64,000 nucleotides of DNA from Maribacter litopenaei (GTDB lineage Bacteria > Bacteroidota > Bacteroidia > Flavobacteriales > Flavobacteriaceae): contig NZ_CP104205.1 in NCBI RefSeq assembly GCF_025244665.1, positions 2,167,001 to 2,231,000 on the forward strand, given 5' to 3'. Positions 59,558-64,000 of this stretch are shown one piece after another. The translations under genes and the position numbers were made by a program. The notes under the pieces are model-generated. The model worked only from the letters and a program-made list of their open reading frames with translations, was not told the DNA's origin and did not search any database. Numbering within the stretch: the first letter of the stretch is position 1; each line of letters starts with the position of its first letter.

Positions 59558-61343
59558 ATGTACAGGATTTTAAAAATAGGTACCTCCGCTATTTTGCTTC
59601 TTTTACTTTTGACCAATTGTAAGGAAGTGACTCAGGTTGCCTCTGAAAAAAAAGTTCAGGGATCTAATGTAATCCTTATCATGGCCGATGATCAAGGATG
59701 GGGCGACTTGAGCTTTCATGGCAATACCAATCTGAACACTCCCAATATCGATGCCATTGCCAAAAAAGGGGTATCCTTTACCAATTTCTTCGTACAACCT
59801 GTCTGCTCCCCCACTCGGGCCGAACTTTTGACCGGAAAATACTTTACCCGACTTGGGGTGCATGATACCTCGGCAGGCGGAGAGCGCATGGACATTGGTG
59901 TACCCACAATTGCCGATATCTTAAAAAACCACGGATATAAAACCGCCGCCTTTGGAAAATGGCATAACGGTATGCAACCTCCGTATCATCCCAACGCCAG
60001 GGGTTTTGATGAATTTTACGGATTTGCTTCGGGGCACTGGGGCAACTATTTTAGTCCGCTATTGGAACACAATGGGGAATTGGTTCATGGCAATGGTTTC
60101 TTGGCAGACGACCTTACCGATCATGCTATTTCCTTCATACAAACCCATAAAGATGCGCCCTTGTTTGTCTACCTTCCACTGAATACGCCCCATAGTCCTA
60201 TGCAGGTTCCGGATTTATTTTGGAACCGATTCAAGGACAAAGAGCTTGTGATGAAATATCAAAATCCGGAGGAGGAAGACCCTCAATTTACACGGGCCGC
60301 TTTGGCCATGGTGGAAAATATCGATTCGAATGTAGGTCGGATTTCAGAGCATTTAAAAACGCTTGGGTTGGAGGAAAACACGATAGTCATATATCTATCC
60401 GATAATGGCCCCAATGGATGGCGGTGGAACGGCGGATTACGGGGTAAGAAAGGTACAACCGATGAAGGCGGTGTTAAAACGCCCTTTTTTATCCGATGGA
60501 AGGACCATATAAAAGCGGGCATCACCGTAAATAGAATCGGTGGCTCCGTGGATATTACCCCTACCCTATTGGGATTGTTGGATATCTCTGAAGACAAATT
60601 GGAAACGGACGGGGTAAACTTGGCACCATGGGTTTTTGAACCAAAATCGGCATTCAAGGATCGTATTATTTACAACCACTGGGCCGGTCGCACCAGTTTA
60701 AGAACACAACGGTACCGCTTAGATGATGAAAACCGATTGTACGATATGGTCAACGACCCAAAACAAAAAGAAGACATTTCCGAAAAGCACTCAAAAATTC
60801 GAGATTCCTTGGTACAAGAAAAATTCACTTGGTTAGCCCAATACCCACCGATAACCAAAGAAACTGATAATCGACCCTTTACCTTAGGCCATCCCGATTT
60901 CACATTCACACAGCTGCCGGCAAGGGATGGAATTCCATCGGGCCAAATACAACGAAGTAACCGTTTTCCCAATAACACTTTTTTTACGAATTGGACCCAA
61001 ACCAAGGATTCGATTTACTGGGATGTAGAAACTTTAAAAAAGGGTAAATATCAGGTTACCCTCTATTATACCCTACCCGAGGGAAATGCAGGTGCCGAGA
61101 TATCGCTAAAACAAGATAATAACATATTAACAACCACAATTCCGAGAAATATACGACCCACCTCTTAAGGGTATGGAAAACGACCGGGTGGAGCGTATGG
61201 AATCCTATGTAAAGGATTTTAAATCGCTTAACATGGGCATTTTGGAACTGGATACTGGTAGAAGGCCTCTTATTTTAAAGGCTAACCGAATAAAAAGTAC
61301 AGGTCCTGATGTTCGACTTTTACAATTTGAACGCATAGACTGA
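59558..61343 (+). CDS. Type I sulfatase (arylsulfatase family) lipoprotein, frame broken
   Basis: Lipobox LLTNC (Cys21). S1 sulfatase: VILIMADDQGWGD metal site, formylglycine motif CSPTR at Cys83 within VCSPTRAELLTGKY, FGKWHNG, and LSDNGPNG. A C-terminal beta domain follows (IYWDVETLKKGKYQVTLYY). Repaired length is 594 aa; an extra A lies at 61145 (CCG-A-GAAA). It needs conversion of Cys83 to formylglycine, for which the FGE at 16966 is the only candidate in the window. Probably acts on a sulfated algal polysaccharide. Confidence 0.9.
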
Positions 61344-61382
61344 TTACTTTTTTCTATTTTGTGCTCCCTTAAACCACATTTT

Positions 61383-62373
61383 ATGTCAACCAAGAATATT
61401 ACCCGCAGAAACCTATTAAAAACTGGAACCTTATTTGCCGTTTCGGCTACATCCGGACTGGCCTTTGGCAGCACCACTCCAAAGGATGTACGGAAGTATA
61501 CACAAGAACCAACGCATTCACTCCCATTTAGGGTGAGTCTAAATGCCTCAACCTTAATGGCATACCAACTACCTGTGGATGCTCAAATTGAAAAAGTGGC
61601 CGCAGCCGGATTTGACGGGATTGAACTTTGGATGCGGGACATCATGACCTATTTGGAAAAAGGAGGTACCACGCAGGCTTTAAAAGAAAAGTTGGAAAAA
61701 GGTAACCTAAAGCTGGAAAATATCATTGGTTTTTCGGAATGGTGCAGTGATGACCCTGATAAAAGAAGGAAGGCCATAGAACAACTGCGAGAGGAGATGA
61801 AGATCATTAAGGAATTGGGAGGAGAACATATTGCCGCACCTGTCATGGGAATTTCAAATCTTGAACCTTCAAATATGGGCGAATATGCAGAACGTTACCG
61901 TGCCATTCTCGATTTGGAGGAAGAAACAGGGGTCATTCCCGTTATTGAACTTTGGGGAATGGGAGCCCTACATAAAATATCGGACTGTGCCCGGATAGTC
62001 ATTGCCTCCTGGGCATCCAAAAGCTACCATGTTATTGGATTGTTATCATGTTCACCGAGGTGGAAACTCATGGGATACAGTGGATGTGCTCAATGGTGCA
62101 AAATTGCCTGTCATACACATGAACGATTATCCCTCGGAACCCACGTACGATAAGTTAACGGATGCCGATCGCGTGCTACCTGGAGAAGGAGTTTGCCCTT
62201 ATGATTATATAGTTCCAAAACTCTTTGAAGCCGGGTTTAGAGGTGGATTTTCGGTAGAGTTGTTCAACAAAGGGTATTGGGATAGCATGGATGCCGATGC
62301 CTTGCTCAAAAAGAGTTTTGAAAGCTCGGTATTGGTTTTGAGTTCAGCACTACAAAAAGCGGGACATTACTAA
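61383..62373 (+). CDS. Sugar phosphate isomerase/epimerase (xylose isomerase-like TIM barrel), Tat-exported, frame broken
   Basis: The start MSTKNITRRNLLKTG at 61383 carries an RR Tat-like leader. The TIM-barrel family PF01261 pattern is present: VAAAGFDGIELWM, IKELGGEHIAAPVMG, VIPVIELWG, ATMLLDCYHVHRGG, IHMNDYPS and FEAGFRGGFSVELFN. Repaired length is 329 aa; an extra T lies at 62010 (TCC-T-GGG). Expected to isomerise or epimerise a released sugar using a divalent metal. It follows the sulfatase by 39 bases on the same strand. Confidence 0.85.
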
Positions 62374-62374
62374 C

Positions 62375-63999
62375 CTATTCCATCCTTAAAATTTCGCTAT
62401 CCAAATAACCAATTCGTTCCGCCTTGGCTTCAAAATTCAAATCTTTGGAAAGCGGTTTTATGTAGACCTTCCAAATAGAATCCTGGGAATGTTTCCGGAC
62501 AATTGTAGCGTCCCTTTGCGGGGAAATCAATTGCACGACGGAATCCCTCATGGCTACCTCCAAGGGAGGCAAACGCTTTGCCTTACCATCGGGGAGCCAT
62601 TTATCGATAAGTTCCCGCTCCGGTATACCTCCCAAATCCTTACTTTCCTTAATCCATTCATCTAAAATGTTTCGGTAGAAGATGAGTGTATCCTGCAAAT
62701 CGGGGTTTCCCGCGAGGTTGTTCAGTTCAAAAGGGTCGTTTTGCAAATCGTACAATTCCTCTTCCGGTTTGGTGGGATGCAACCAAGCTGCCTGTTGTTC
62801 GTTCAAGGCTCCTTCGTTATAAAGTTTACGTAACTCTTGCATCATCGGCATTTGCTCGCGATAGGAAACAGGCAACGCGTGACTTAGTTCCGTATTGTAA
62901 CTTTTGATGTATTTGTAACGCTTGCTACGAACGGCGCGCAAGCGATCATAAATTTCATCAAACCGATCTGAGGTATGAAATGTATATTTTGGTTTTTTAT
63001 CAACAGCATATTGACCAAACTGCGCCATACCCTGCATTACTTTTGGAGGTTCTATTCCCGCTAGGGAAAGTACCGTAGGCCCATAATCTATAAAACTGAT
63101 CGAACGGTCATCATAGCTTCCAGCTTTCTCATTTTCAGAAAATTTTACAATCAGCGGGACTTTAACTCCAGTATCGTACAAAGCCCTTTTATGTCGAGGA
63201 AAAGGTCCCCATGGTCACCATAGAAAAAAATAATCGTGTTTTCATACAATCCATCTTCCTTCAAATCATCTATAACCTTTCCAATCTGGTCATCCAAACG
63301 CTTCAGGTTGCTATAGTTTACAGCCAAATCATGACGTATTACTTCCGTATCGGGGAAATAGGGCGGAACCTTAACGTTTTGCGGATCTACATAAAGTGAA
63401 TCCTTACCTCGATTCCATACTTGGGACTCATGACATACGGAATAGTTGAACACAGCAAAAAAGGGTTGTCCATTTTTACGTTTTCTCCAATGGCGTTCTC
63501 CACTACTCTCATCCCAGGCTGCATCGGTCTTTTCAAAATTATAATCCTCCTTTGGGCCATTGGCCGTATAATATCCTATTTTTCGTAGATACTCAGGAAA
63601 CATCTTGACACCTTCAGGGACTATTGGGGAATAGCTAGGCAGACTATCCAACGTTGGCTGGTTTACCGCTAACCATGGTGTATAGGTACGCATATTATGT
63701 GTACCAAGGGTGGTTGGGTACATTCCTGATATCAATGCACTTACGGCAGGGGCGCATACCGGAACCGGAGCCACAGCATTCGTAAAGACAACTCCATCTG
63801 CCGCCAGTGACTCCGGATTTGGTAAAGAAATGGTAGAATCCCCGTACATTGGGAACCATTCCGGAGATTGATCTTCTGCGACCAGCCAAACAATGTTTGG
63901 TAAATTTTCCTGAGGGATATTTTCTTCGTTTCGCTGTTCCTGAAGACAGCCTACCAGTACTAAAATGGCGAATAGGATAATAGGATATTTTGGTTGCAT
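62375..63999 (-). CDS. Sulfatase family lipoprotein with atypical CAPAV site, frame broken
   Basis: Lipobox LVGC (Cys18). The sulfatase fold has NIVWLVAEDQSPEWFPMYGD, the site VPVCAPAVSALISGMYP, and FFYGDHGGPFPRHKRALYDTGVKVPLIVKF. Repaired length is 541 aa; one base is missing near 63207 (GGGGACC). The usual formylglycine motif CxPxR is CAPAV here (82-86), so the Arg is absent. It may still be recognised, or be a heparan-type N-sulfatase-like member, or lack modification. It converges tail-to-tail on the isomerase gene. Its ATG is the last codon of the window. Confidence 0.85.
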
Positions 64000-64000
64000 A

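Overview
The window looks like chromosome of a low-GC marine member of the Bacteroidota, most likely Flavobacteriaceae. The support is a TonB receptor with a carboxypeptidase-regulatory-like N-terminus, many flavobacterial DUF families, promoters with the Bacteroidota -7 box TAnnTTTG, and sulfated-polysaccharide genes. No phage, transposase, rRNA or CRISPR array was seen. There is one tRNA (Pro, anticodon GGG).

Reading quality matters. By my reading about 45 single-base indels or nonsense changes interrupt otherwise intact genes, including ones a cell could hardly lose (trxB, tkt). About 32 fall exactly at CCGGA/TCCGG and about 9 at GGWCC. Correcting each by one base restores a full-length family protein every time. 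I therefore annotate these as whole CDSs with a damaged sequence rather than as pseudogenes. The pattern suggests base-caller errors at modified DNA motifs.

Layout. 0-6 kb: cell-wall peptidase, Nudix enzyme, GMC dehydrogenase pair, M81 peptidase. 6-13 kb: conserved small genes, then a PadR/PspC/DUF2807 envelope-stress type operon behind a palindromic operator. 13-25 kb: dipeptide epimerase, thioredoxin reductase, formylglycine-generating enzyme, transaldolase/transketolase, YceI, hydrolases. 25-32 kb: a transglutaminase / ATP-grasp / alpha-E / DUF2126 peptide-modification island.

33-54.6 kb is the most interesting part: a sulfur-oxidation and respiration regulon. It holds a Crp/Fnr-family regulator, two persulfide dioxygenase-rhodanese fusions, a free rhodanese, sulfide:quinone oxidoreductase, a TsdA-like thiosulfate dehydrogenase with a porin, a secreted DsrE protein, a TauE-type exporter, paired YeeE/YedE transporters, a 1-Cys peroxiredoxin and cytochrome bd oxidase. 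Eleven copies of the dyad GTAAC-N4-GTTAC serve thirteen promoters. In every one the dyad centre lies 33-34 bp from the centre of the -7 box, which is a class II activator geometry. Two further promoters carry related dyads with other half-sites (GTGAC-N4-GTCAC, ATGAT-N4-ATCAT) at the same distance.

The likely flow is: sulfide is oxidised by SQR to persulfide; the dioxygenases and rhodaneses convert persulfide to sulfite and thiosulfate; TsdA couples thiosulfate to tetrathionate; transporters move the anions; cytochrome bd, known in other bacteria to tolerate sulfide, receives the electrons. 56-64 kb: the tRNA, a repeat, then a carbohydrate block (esterase, VanX-like dipeptidase, GH130, two sulfatases, a sugar isomerase/epimerase).
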